Below are positions 51,716 through 59,276 of a stretch of 59,276 nucleotides of DNA, piece after piece (the first letter of the stretch is position 1; each line of letters begins with the position of its first letter). Location: contig NZ_SMKO01000035.1 of the NCBI RefSeq assembly GCF_004348685.1, positions 1-59,276 of the forward strand. The letters are read 5' to 3'. Under the pieces are notes generated by a model. That model had not been told where the DNA came from, ran no database searches, and saw only the letters and a program-made list of their open reading frames with translations. Source of the stretch: Nonomuraea deserti. Its GTDB lineage: Bacteria; Actinomycetota; Actinomycetes; Streptosporangiales; Streptosporangiaceae. Both the position numbers and the translations under genes were made by a program.

Positions 51716-53047
51716 CTACCGCATGACGATCGTGGTGAGCGCCCTCGGCTGCAGCGTCACCGTACGGCCGCGCACCGGCGACGGCGCGAGCGAGTGGGCG
51801 CCGTCGGTGAGGTGGGCGGTCGCCCTGCCGCGCACGCCCTTCCACGTGACGGGGGCGGTTCCCGTGTTGAGCGCCACGACGACGCGGGAGCCGTCGCGGT
51901 TGCGGAACGCCGAGACCTTCAGCGCCGGATCGGCCGCCGACGCCTCCAGCCGCACCGCGCCGGGCCTGATGAACCTGCTGTACGCGGCCAGCGCCCACAG
52001 CCGCTTCGACACGTGGTACGTCCCCGCCGCGTCGTCGATCTGCAGCAGCGCCCGCGTCGCCCCGCGCGAGCCGCCCAGCCAGTAGACGTAGGCGCTGACG
52101 CCGCCCAGGGTGAGGGCGTCGTGCACGGCCTCGGCGATGGCGAAGCCGTCGTAGCCGCTGCCGTCGTCCCAGTTCTCGTTCCAGGTGTCGCCGCCGGGGT
52201 TCCACTCCGACATCCAGGTCTTCCTGTCCGTCGGCAGCGGGCCGTCCACGGGGCTGGCGTAGGTGTGCCCGGTGTGGGTCTTCACCCAGCGGCGGGCCTC
52301 GGGGTCGGCCTCGATCGCGGCGGTGTACGCCTTGGCCTCCGTCCAGCCGAACGAGTCGCAGCAGGCCACCTTCACGCCCCTGGCGACCGGCCCCAGCACC
52401 TTGACGAACTCGGCGGCCTGCTCGGGGGTGAAGCGCATGGAGGCGTACGTGGCCGTGTAGTCGGGTTCGTTCGTGAAGCCCAGGTCGGTGATCCTGATGC
52501 CCTCCTTGGCGTAGAACCGCGTGTAGGCCACCAGGTAGTTCGCATATGCCCGGTGCCACTCGGGCTTGAGGGTGCCGCCGTTCTTGTCGTCGCCGTTGTC
52601 CTTCATGTAGCCGGGCGCGCTCCATGCGTCGGCGAAGAACCGCCGCACGCCGTACGCCCTGGCCTCCTTGGCCACCCACACCTGGCTGTTGTCGTCGCCG
52701 TCCCAGACGTACTCGGGCGGCGCGTCGGGGCCGCCCGGATCCTCGGGCTGGATTGACACCATGTGGTCGTACGGGCTGCCTGCGGGGGAGGAGCCGATGC
52801 CGAGCCGCAGGATGCTGAGACCGGCGCCCTTGCCCTGGTGGAACCACAGGTCGAGGATCTCCCGCTGCCGGGTCCGCGGCAGGGCCTTGAGCAGCTCGTT
52901 GCGCCGGAACGCCTGGGAGATGCCGAAGCCGTCGATCTCCTGGTGCCGGACGCGCTCGTTGACGGTGATGGCGGGCGGGCCGGCGGGGTGCGCCGGGTGC
53001 ACGGCGGGGAGGCCGAGCAAGGTGACCGCGACGACTGCTCGTAACAT
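51716..53047 (-). CDS. Secreted glycoside hydrolase, GH30-type
   Basis: 443 aa. Signal peptide (VVAVTLLGLPAVHPAHPAG). The (beta/alpha)8 barrel opens with HQEIDGFGISQAFRRNELL, which is typical of GH30/glucosylceramidase-like enzymes. Glu194 in GFTNEPDYTAT fits the acid/base, and Glu281 in WMSEWNPGG fits the nucleophile. A beta-sandwich side domain follows (about 355-443: VSAFRNRDGSRVVVALNTG). Exact specificity (xylan, beta-1,6-glucan or galactan) cannot be told. It converges with the sugar importer and plausibly releases the sugar that the importer takes up. Confidence 0.85.
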   Translation of the reverse strand: MLRAVVAVTLLGLPAVHPAHPAGPPAITVNERVRHQEIDGFGISQAFRRNELLKALPRTRQREILDLWFHQGKGAGLSILRLGIGSSPAGSPYDHMVSIQPEDPGGPDAPPEYVWDGDDNSQVWVAKEARAYGVRRFFADAWSAPGYMKDNGDDKNGGTLKPEWHRAYANYLVAYTRFYAKEGIRITDLGFTNEPDYTATYASMRFTPEQAAEFVKVLGPVARGVKVACCDSFGWTEAKAYTAAIEADPEARRWVKTHTGHTYASPVDGPLPTDRKTWMSEWNPGGDTWNENWDDGSGYDGFAIAEAVHDALTLGGVSAYVYWLGGSRGATRALLQIDDAAGTYHVSKRLWALAAYSRFIRPGAVRLEASAADPALKVSAFRNRDGSRVVVALNTGTAPVTWKGVRGRATAHLTDGAHSLAPSPVRGRTVTLQPRALTTIVMR

Positions 53048-53184
53048 GGCACCCTTTCCCGAAACTTTCGGATGAAGCTCGATAGATTTCGTGCTCGCCG
53101 TGACCGTAAGCGCCCGGAGGGGGCCACGTCAACGGGTGATCGGGTGGGCGTTTCTCTGGATTCAACGGCGAATCGTGGTTGATG

Positions 53185-54024
53185 TCAGATTTGATCCGGC
53201 TTCCATGGCGTCAAATCATATTCCTTCGCTATTGAGCGCCACATCTCGGAAAAGCGAACTTTTGCCGCCTGTGCGTCGCCGGATCTGTCGATGCCGCGGC
53301 GGAAGTCGCCGTCGCCCGCGGTGGATCCCGTGCAATTCCCGCCGCTCTGCCGCCGCGCCCAGGCGAGGAACGCGGCGTCGGCCTCGTACGAGGCGCTGAG
53401 CGCGTCGACGAGGGCGTCCTTGAGCTCCGCGCCGCCCGCGAGCGCCGCCACGTCGAGGGCGCGGGCGTCGGTGAGCTGCTCGCGCCGGCGGTCGGTGATG
53501 TCCTGGATGGCGTCGCGGCCGTGCCGCTCACACCTCCGCGCGCGCTCGATGGCGTCGGAGAGGCTGGAACGGGCGGAACTGCTGCTGGACAGCAGGTCGT
53601 TGACGGCCTCGGCCTGCCGCTCCGCCGACGGATCCGGCGAGGTCGCGCCCGAAGACGGGGTGGGCTCGCCCGGCGACGAGGCGGGTGCGGTACCTCCGGT
53701 GGCCGATGGCGGCGCGTCGCCCGCGGGCGCGGACGCCCCGGCCTCTCCCGCGCCCGCGGTCTCGGCGGGCGCCGGGGCGCGGCCGGCGACGGCCCACCAG
53801 GTCGCGGCGGTCACCAGTACGGCGGCGGCCAGGCCGGTGAGCAGGGGCATCCGGCGCCAGAGCGGGGCGCGCCGCCGCGGACGGAAAGGCCCGGGGCGGT
53901 GCGTGGCCGGCGAGGTCGTACCGGGAGAGGAGAGCCGGGCCCGGCAGCGCGGGCACCGGAGCAGGCCGCCGACGTCGGACCCGCATCGTCCGCACAGACG
54001 GCTGGAGCCGGGGTCGTGGGTCAA
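53185..54024 (-). CDS. Zinc-ribbon, single-helix membrane protein of unknown function
   Basis: 279 aa from TTG 54024, chosen because GGGAGG lies 5 nt upstream; an ATG five codons earlier (54039) has no ribosome site. Zinc ribbon at the N-terminus (LCGRCGSDVGGLLRCPRCRA), a basic proline-rich linker, a transmembrane helix (LLTGLAAAVLVTAATWWAV), then an outside Ala/Pro/Ser-rich stretch. The C-terminal helical domain (about 135-279; SLSDAIERARRCERHGRDAI, VDALSASYEADAAFLAWARR) has two cysteines. I recognise the parts, not the family. Divergent from the 585-aa membrane protein, 142 bp apart. Confidence 0.7.
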   Translation of the reverse strand: MTHDPGSSRLCGRCGSDVGGLLRCPRCRARLSSPGTTSPATHRPGPFRPRRRAPLWRRMPLLTGLAAAVLVTAATWWAVAGRAPAPAETAGAGEAGASAPAGDAPPSATGGTAPASSPGEPTPSSGATSPDPSAERQAEAVNDLLSSSSSARSSLSDAIERARRCERHGRDAIQDITDRRREQLTDARALDVAALAGGAELKDALVDALSASYEADAAFLAWARRQSGGNCTGSTAGDGDFRRGIDRSGDAQAAKVRFSEMWRSIAKEYDLTPWKPDQI

Positions 54025-54166
54025 CGCGTCCTCCCGCATATTTCATAAACTCTGACGAAATGCTGCATTTGTCCTGCACCTTTTTGCGTGCGCTTTGCTG
54101 ACGCCGAGACTATTTGAATAAGCTCACCTAAGGTCGGTTCCGAACGTAAAAGGAAGGGCGGAACAC

Positions 54167-55924
54167 ATGGCCGTCGACAGCTCGTCCGCGAGATCCCGGC
54201 GCACCGCGGATTCATCATCGGGCCCGCCGCCCGTCAGCAACGCCACGCGCTACCTTTGCGCCGCCGCCTACCTCGACCACGGCTTCCGTGACCGGGTGCT
54301 CGACGAGCTGCTGTTCGACCCCTATCGCGCGGTCCCGCCCTCCTACGGCGGGTTCGACCTCATGCCGGTGCTCCACCACTGCCGGCGCGCCCGCGCGATC
54401 CTCACCGTCCGCGACGCGCTGATCACCCTGCTCTTCGCCGCCGGCCTGCTGCTCACCCCGCTCACCACGATCATGTGGATGCTCGTCCTCGTCCCCTTCG
54501 TCCTGCTCACGGTCGACAGCGTCCGCCGCGCGCCGCTGCGCGTGCGCGTGACGATCCTGCTCGTGGGGGCCCTGCTCACCCTGTGGCCCTTCACGTACGG
54601 GCTGGCCCCGATGCTGGCCGATCTGACCGGCTCGGGGTCGTCCTACGACAGCGCCTACGAGCCGGAGTCCTCTCCCGGCGACAGCGGCGGGAGCACGCTG
54701 GTCGAGATCCTGTTCATCCCGGCCGCCACGCTCACCATCGTCGTGGTCTACCGCGTGGCGATCTACCTCACGCTCGCCGGCACGCTCAGGCCGGGCACGC
54801 CCGAGCCGGTCACCGGGGTCACCCACCCCAAGACGTCACGCCGCCTCGACTACATCCGCAGGGCCCAGTGGGGCAACGTGACGATGTACGCCAACGAGGA
54901 CGCGTTCATGGGCGCCGGGTCCATCGAGCGCAGCTGGTCGATCGCCGTCGAGCTCGACCGCGTCCGCCACGACCACGTGAGCAGGCGGCGCAACGAACCC
55001 GTCGACATCGACCCGGTGGAGCTGCACACGTTCGTCCGCGAGCGCCTCAAGGACATGCGCGACCGCGTCCTGCGGCCCAACGAGGGCATCCAGCGCCTCG
55101 ACATCGGCGACCACGTGGTGACCAGGGGCATCTTCACGGTCAGCGACTGGCACGGTGACCGCGCCAGGACCGCGCACCCGATGATCGGGCAGCACGGCCT
55201 GCCGAAATGCGAGGTCACGCCGGAGGAGATCGAGGCCATCATCCGCCACCCCCAGGGCGGCGTGCGCTACTACCAGCGGCTCACCATCAACAACGACGGC
55301 CAGGAGATCCGCGACCCCAGCGGCAACCTCGTCGCCCCCGCGGAAGACCAGGAGGCGCTGACGTCCGCCTTCATCTACCTCGCGGTCGAAGGACGGATGC
55401 TCTACACCCAGTTCGTGGTCACCGTGCTGCCGCCGGCCCTCGGCGCCTACCACGTGGTCGATCAGCTGCCGACGATGACCGGCGTGCGGATCGCGTGGGA
55501 GGCGGTCAAGATGTTCAAGCTGCGGTTGCTGCGCGACGTGCTGGCCGCTCCCACGCGGGTCGCCCGCACCGCGGTGCAGGCCGTGCGCCAGAGCCTGATG
55601 GCGCCCGACCCGCGCAAGCACATCGTCTACCCGTACGGCGCCCGCTTCAGCGTCCGCGAGCTCGGGGCGAGCGAGGACCTGCAGACCCACATCCAGGTGC
55701 TCGACGTCGCGAAATACACCCGGATGATCGAGCAGCGGCTCACCGAGGCCGTCCTCGACTACCTGGAGGATCACGAGGTCGACACGGGGGCCTACCGGTT
55801 GCAGGCGGCCAGCGTGACCATGAACACCGTGTCCGTGGGCGCGGGCGGCTCGGTCAGCGGCCCCGTCGCCTTCGGCCGCCAGGCGTCGGCGACCGTCCAC
55901 AACAGCGCGCGGCCGGGCGCGTGA
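54167..55924 (+). CDS. 585-aa membrane protein of unknown function with a C-terminal SGPxAxG motif
   Basis: GGAAGGG precedes the ATG. The N-terminal region has RYLCAAAYLDHGFRDRVLDE and a FDLMPVLHHCRRAR segment, then three hydrophobic stretches at about 84-116, 128-150 and 178-205. A cytoplasmic part of about 370 residues follows, without a catalytic motif I know; it contains RRLDYIRRAQWGNVTMYANE and YPYGARFSVRELGASEDLQ. The last 35 residues carry VSVGAGGSVSGPVAFGRQAS, also found at the start of the next protein. The next gene starts 17 bp after its stop. Probably one functional unit with it. Confidence 0.72.
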   Translation: MAVDSSSARSRRTADSSSGPPPVSNATRYLCAAAYLDHGFRDRVLDELLFDPYRAVPPSYGGFDLMPVLHHCRRARAILTVRDALITLLFAAGLLLTPLTTIMWMLVLVPFVLLTVDSVRRAPLRVRVTILLVGALLTLWPFTYGLAPMLADLTGSGSSYDSAYEPESSPGDSGGSTLVEILFIPAATLTIVVVYRVAIYLTLAGTLRPGTPEPVTGVTHPKTSRRLDYIRRAQWGNVTMYANEDAFMGAGSIERSWSIAVELDRVRHDHVSRRRNEPVDIDPVELHTFVRERLKDMRDRVLRPNEGIQRLDIGDHVVTRGIFTVSDWHGDRARTAHPMIGQHGLPKCEVTPEEIEAIIRHPQGGVRYYQRLTINNDGQEIRDPSGNLVAPAEDQEALTSAFIYLAVEGRMLYTQFVVTVLPPALGAYHVVDQLPTMTGVRIAWEAVKMFKLRLLRDVLAAPTRVARTAVQAVRQSLMAPDPRKHIVYPYGARFSVRELGASEDLQTHIQVLDVAKYTRMIEQRLTEAVLDYLEDHEVDTGAYRLQAASVTMNTVSVGAGGSVSGPVAFGRQASATVHNSARPGA

Positions 55925-55941
55925 CGAGCGAGGAGGAGCGC

Positions 55942-56286
55942 ATGGGCGACGAATACGGCGTGCACGTCAGCGGCGGCGGCCGGATCAGCGGGCCGATCGC
56001 GATGGGCGCCCACGCCCGCGCGGTCGTCGTCAACGGCGGCGATCCGGCGGGCAGCGAGGCGGAGGCGCTCCTGGAGCGGCTGGAGCGCCTGCTCGCGGCG
56101 CACGAGCCCGACCTCGCCGAGCCCGCGCGGGCGCGCAGGGACGCGGGCGACATCCGGGAGGAGCTGGCGGAGACCGAGCCCGACCGTTCGCGCATCCTCG
56201 ACGCGCTCAGCCGGCTCTCCGCCCGCGCCGCCGAGGTGGCCCCCATCGTCGAGGTCGTCTCGCAACTCCGCGCCCTCTTCCCCTGA
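55942..56286 (+). CDS. 114-aa protein, DUF5955-like, partner of the upstream membrane protein
   Basis: AGGAGG lies 5 nt before ATG 55942; an in-frame GTG at 55921 overlaps the upstream stop but leaves the ribosome site inside the gene. Residues 5-33 (YGVHVSGGGRISGPIAMGAH, then ARAVVVNGG) repeat the C-terminal motif of the 585-aa protein. The rest is a helical segment (LLERLERLLAAHEPDL, REELAETEPDRSRILDALSR). It resembles the small DUF5955 proteins of Streptomyces as I remember them. A beta-rich N-terminus plus helical bundle suggests an adaptor or oligomerisation role; this is inference. Confidence 0.68.
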   Translation: MGDEYGVHVSGGGRISGPIAMGAHARAVVVNGGDPAGSEAEALLERLERLLAAHEPDLAEPARARRDAGDIREELAETEPDRSRILDALSRLSARAAEVAPIVEVVSQLRALFP

Positions 56287-56510
56287 CGCCCGCGCATCGA
56301 CCCCGGCCGCTCCTGCTCGGCTGTCGACGCCCGGCCGCCTCCGGTCGCCCGTTCATGGCCGCTCGGGGGTTTCCGTCGCGCCCATCGGGCGGCCGGACGC
56401 CTGCCGGCGGTGGGAGGCCAGTGTGGGCGGCCCCGCTCAGCGGTGAGGCCGGCACCGTGGAACGGCCGCTCGGCGGTGACAGTGGTTCAGCGGTGGGGCC
56501 GGAGGTCCAG

Positions 56511-57149
56511 TCAGCGGTAGACGGCGACGGCGGCCTCGCCGACGAGCGCGTCGACCACCGCCACCACCTCGCCGACCACGGGGGAGCTCTCATGGGAGAT
56601 CTCGCGCAGGCGGCCGACCAGCCGGGCGCTCGGCTGGTCCAGATAGAGCTCCTGCTCCAGCCGCAGCACGGCCACCAGCCCGCACAACCCGGCGCATCGG
56701 GCGTCCGGCTGTTTCCAGCCCTCGACCGCCGAGCGCGCCCCCGCGGAGGCCCGCACGACCGAGGCGATGTCGGCGGGCTCGTACCGCGTGTACGGCAGCA
56801 CGCCCAGACGGCGGCCGCTCACCTGGACGAGCACGCCCGAGGTGATCAGCGCCTCCCGGGTGCGGTCGTGGATGCCGTCCGCCGCCTTCTTGAGCAGATA
56901 CCTGAGCTCCCTGCCTGCGGGGTGGCGCAGGAGGAGGGAGATCAGGTCGTCGGCGATCGCGTCGCCGGTGGGAGCGCGGCGGGTGGCGGCGGCCTGGCCC
57001 TTGGCGACGGCGACGCGTCCGCCGAGCGCGAGGTCGAGCAGCACGGCGCCGGCCAGCCCGAGCGACATCGACGACGGATGGATCAGGGGCCTGCCCGACT
57101 GGTCGTGGGCGATGAGGTACAGGTCCTGGTGGAGGGGGAGCGAGTTCAT
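56511..57149 (-). CDS. GPP34 (GOLPH3/Vps74-like) family protein
   Basis: 212 aa. The start LPLHQDLYLIAHDQSGRPL, then GLAGAVLLDLALGGRVAVA, is the bacterial GPP34 signature. VSGRRLGVLPYTRYEPAD lies in the middle, and GLVAVLRLEQELYLDQPSAR near the end. In eukaryotes the fold binds phosphatidylinositol-4-phosphate and Golgi glycosyltransferases. Actinobacterial copies are common and uncharacterised. The ATG overlaps the stop of the APC permease (ATGA), so this one is probably made together with a membrane transporter. Confidence 0.87.
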   Translation of the reverse strand: MNSLPLHQDLYLIAHDQSGRPLIHPSSMSLGLAGAVLLDLALGGRVAVAKGQAAATRRAPTGDAIADDLISLLLRHPAGRELRYLLKKAADGIHDRTREALITSGVLVQVSGRRLGVLPYTRYEPADIASVVRASAGARSAVEGWKQPDARCAGLCGLVAVLRLEQELYLDQPSARLVGRLREISHESSPVVGEVVAVVDALVGEAAVAVYR

Positions 57150-58552
57150 GGAGCGGAGGTCCTCGCCGACCCTCGTCCAGCCTCGGAGGGCATGCCGTCC
57201 AGGGCCGGCCGGCGGCCCAGGGCATAGAGGACGGCCAGTGCCACGACGCCGGCGCCCAGCCAGACGAGGCCCACCACCTGGGCGAGGACGTTGGCGTTGA
57301 TCACCACGAAGACCAGGATGCCCATGCCGATCAGCGGCGCGACGAGGTGCGACCACAGTTTGTCGGAGCCGTTTCGCAGCGCGTAGTGCACGATCACCGA
57401 CACGTGCAGGACGATGAAGGCGGCCATGGCGCCCATGTTGATCAGGCTGGTGAGGAGGTCGACGCCGTCGGAGCGGCTGGACATCCACAGGCCGATGCCC
57501 ACGGACAGCAGGGAGACGAGGACGATGGCGTTGGCCGGCACCGAGTGTCTGACCGACACCTTGGCGAGGAACGACGGGAGTTGCCGGTCGCGCGCCATCG
57601 CGTAGAGCAGGCGCGACACCGCGACCTGGGCGACCATGGTGTTGGCCACGCCCCAGGAGAGCGCGGTGGCCGTCAGGGTGACGTGCCTGAGCCATTCGCC
57701 GCCCGCCAAGGCGGCGGCGTCGTAGAACGCGGTGCCGCTGTCCTTGACCAGCAGCCCGCCGGGGTCGGGCACCAGCAGGGAGGCGACCCAGACCTGCGTG
57801 ACGAAGAGCAGGCCGGCGAGCAGCAGCGCCACCCGCATCGCCCTGCCGACCTGGGCCGAGCCGCCGGTGGACTCCTCGACGAGCATGCTGATGCCGTCGA
57901 AGCCGATGAACGACAGGACCGCCACGGAGACCGCGGCGAACATCACCGGCCAGGAGAAGGTCTCCAGGTTGAACAGCGGTGACAGGCTGAACCCGTGGCC
58001 CTTGCCCTGGAGCAGCGCCCAGAGGCCCACCAGGAGGAACAGCCCCAGGACGAGCAGCTCGAATCCGATCATCATGCGGGTGAGCCGGACCGTCATGCGG
58101 ATGCCCCGCAGGTTGATCCCGGTGTTCACGGCCACGAAGACGATCAGCCAGGCCCATACGGGGACGCCCGGCACGAGGTCGTGCATGGCGAGCGAGGCCA
58201 CCAGGTAGAGCAGGCAGGGCACGAGGATGTAGTCGAGCAGGACCATCCATCCGGTCATGAACCCGACCGGCGGGGCGATGCCGCGCCCGGCGTAGTTGTA
58301 GACGGAGCCCGACAGGGGGAACGCCTTGACCATCTGCGCGTACGAGGCGGCGGTGAAGAGGAGCGCGATCATCCCGACGAGGTACGCCAATACCGGCATG
58401 CCGCCGGAACGGGAATAGACCAGGCCGAAGATCGCGAAGGGCGCGATCGGCACCATGAAGGCCAGGCCGTAGGACACGAGGTCGGTCAATCCGACCCCGC
58501 GGCGTAACTCCTGCCGGTAACCGAACTGCTCGATGTTCTCTGAAGCGCGCAC
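57146..58552 (-). CDS. APC superfamily amino acid/polyamine permease
   Basis: 468 aa from GTG 58552 with GAGAGG 6 nt upstream; a longer frame to 58630 exists but lacks a ribosome site. About 12 membrane segments: LTDLVSYGLAFMVPIAPFAI, FPLSGSVYNYAGRGIAPPVG (the family's helix 3), FIGFDGISMLVEESTGG and LYAMARDRQLPSFLAKV. Substrate is probably an amino acid or amine. It is upstream of and overlaps the GPP34 gene. Confidence 0.9.
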   Translation of the reverse strand: MRASENIEQFGYRQELRRGVGLTDLVSYGLAFMVPIAPFAIFGLVYSRSGGMPVLAYLVGMIALLFTAASYAQMVKAFPLSGSVYNYAGRGIAPPVGFMTGWMVLLDYILVPCLLYLVASLAMHDLVPGVPVWAWLIVFVAVNTGINLRGIRMTVRLTRMMIGFELLVLGLFLLVGLWALLQGKGHGFSLSPLFNLETFSWPVMFAAVSVAVLSFIGFDGISMLVEESTGGSAQVGRAMRVALLLAGLLFVTQVWVASLLVPDPGGLLVKDSGTAFYDAAALAGGEWLRHVTLTATALSWGVANTMVAQVAVSRLLYAMARDRQLPSFLAKVSVRHSVPANAIVLVSLLSVGIGLWMSSRSDGVDLLTSLINMGAMAAFIVLHVSVIVHYALRNGSDKLWSHLVAPLIGMGILVFVVINANVLAQVVGLVWLGAGVVALAVLYALGRRPALDGMPSEAGRGSARTSAP

Positions 58553-58672
58553 GACAAGCCTCTCCGTGTCGTCATGCAGGGTGGGGGATCCAGTCCGGCG
58601 ATCCTCGCGTAGCCCGGTGCCGGGTCGCAAGGGTGATCACGGTGATGTGCCACATGGCAGTGCCGGCGCGCT

Positions 58673-59276
58673 TCAGCGGTCGCCGTGGCGGCTCTTCCCA
58701 CCGGGAGAGTGTCCGCCGTGGTGGCTCTTCTTGCCGGAGGAGTGCCCGCCGTGGATCATGCCGGGGCGCAGCGGTGGAGCCTGGCCGTAGCCGATGGCGC
58801 CCATCATGCCCTGTTCCTGGTGGTACAGGTTGTGGCAGTGGAACATCCACTCGCCGGGGTTGTCGGCGTGCACGTCGATGTGGAGGCGCTCGCGCGGCTT
58901 GATGTTCACGGTGTCCTTGCGCGGCCCGTACCGTCCGCGGGCGCGCAGCTGGAAGGTGTGGCCGTGCAGGTGCATCGGGTGCCACATGGGCGACTGGTTG
59001 TCCAGGACGATCCTGAGCGTCTCGCCCGGTTCGACGCGAAGCCGCAGCGGGTCGCTCGCGAGCCGGTCGTTGAGCGTCCACTCGTTGCCCGACTCGCGCA
59101 TGCCGAGCGTCACGGCGACGGCTTTGGTCGGGAAGGGGAGGTGGTCGGCGGGCCGGGCGTCCAGGTCCTGATATTTCAGCATCCGTCGCTTGAGTTCCGG
59201 CACCTTGACCCGCGGTGGCGGCGTGTCGGCCTTCCGCGAGGTCCGCACCACCGCGTACGCCCGCCCGCCCTTGCCC
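58673..59276 (-). CDS. Multicopper oxidase, C-terminal part (cut by the window edge)
   Basis: About 200 residues of the third cupredoxin domain; the frame is open through the right edge. Copper ligands: HPMHLHGHTFQL, then HCHNLYHQEQGMM with the Cys of the type 1/3 bridge and the axial Met. The tail is His/Gly/Lys-rich (HGGHSSGKKSHHGGHSPGGK), as in CopA/CueO-like copper-tolerance oxidases. It probably oxidises Cu(I) or phenols outside the membrane. The signal peptide and first domains lie outside the window. Confidence 0.92.
   Translation of the reverse strand, partial: GKGGRAYAVVRTSRKADTPPPRVKVPELKRRMLKYQDLDARPADHLPFPTKAVAVTLGMRESGNEWTLNDRLASDPLRLRVEPGETLRIVLDNQSPMWHPMHLHGHTFQLRARGRYGPRKDTVNIKPRERLHIDVHADNPGEWMFHCHNLYHQEQGMMGAIGYGQAPPLRPGMIHGGHSSGKKSHHGGHSPGGKSRHGDR

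Noticed and set aside
56437..56520. Short repeats TCAGCGGTgnGGCCGG, three or four copies before the GPP34 stop
   Set aside because: Spacing is irregular (33, 17 and 24 bp) and the copies degrade quickly. Not a CRISPR or iteron array; perhaps minor slippage.

Overview
The window is high-GC DNA with frequent GTG starts, 4-bp ATGA/GTGA gene overlaps, AfsR/SARP-type and large LuxR-type regulators, sugar importers without their own ATPase, and two-domain Lrp regulators. Together these suggest a filamentous actinobacterium, probably near Nonomuraea or another Streptosporangiales genus. The lineage is inferred from gene style, not from a marker gene. I saw no rRNA, tRNA or CRISPR array.

Layout. 1-7.2 kb: a small secreted protein, a DrrAB-type drug exporter, an AfsR-like regulator on the opposite strand, and a class B asparagine synthetase-like amidotransferase. 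7.2-12.8 kb: a divergent amino-acid-derivative module, with a D-aminoacylase-type amidohydrolase, a PLP ammonia-lyase and RidA on one side, and a two-domain Lrp regulator and an AbgT transporter on the other. 12.8-15.0 kb: an APH-fold kinase with a coupled 47-aa ORF, then a NADAR-domain protein.

15.06-24.17 kb is an integrated element of about 9.1 kb that I consider the main find. A 36-bp perfect direct repeat lies at both ends. The right copy is the 3' end of an acyl-CoA dehydrogenase gene, including the catalytic-glutamate codon. The left copy is a displaced tail of the same gene: it encodes the same last 21 residues but differs by synonymous changes. Inside are IS5-type and other relics, a very large secreted RHS/YD-repeat protein broken by an in-frame TGA and a G7 frameshift, two small overlapping ORFs at its 3' end (candidate effector/immunity partners), and a tyrosine integrase that shifts frame just before its catalytic tyrosine.

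24.1-29.4 kb: acyl-CoA dehydrogenase and a fused indolepyruvate:ferredoxin oxidoreductase in one operon, divergent from an Lrp/AsnC regulator across an inverted repeat. 29.3-34.7 kb: an LPXTG-anchored DUF11 protein, a methyltransferase, AraC and SDR relics, a CPBP protease, and a secreted cutinase of the Thermobifida/PET-hydrolase type. 34.7-38.0 kb: a LAL-type LuxR regulator and a VOC protein. 38.0-46.1 kb: a complete Liv-type ABC importer divergent from a PaaX-type regulator, an acyl-CoA ligase and a short MetE-like protein, which looks like uptake and CoA-activation of an organic acid.

46.1-53.0 kb is a carbohydrate locus: Gfo/Idh oxidoreductase, ROK regulator, binding protein plus two permeases, and a secreted GH30-type hydrolase, with a repeated motif as candidate ROK operator. 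53.2-56.3 kb holds three poorly known proteins (zinc-ribbon membrane protein, 585-aa membrane protein, 114-aa protein). The last two share an SGPxAxGxxAxAxVxN motif and may form one uncharacterised system. 56.5-59.3 kb: a GPP34 protein overlapping an APC permease, and the C-terminal part of a multicopper oxidase cut by the window edge.
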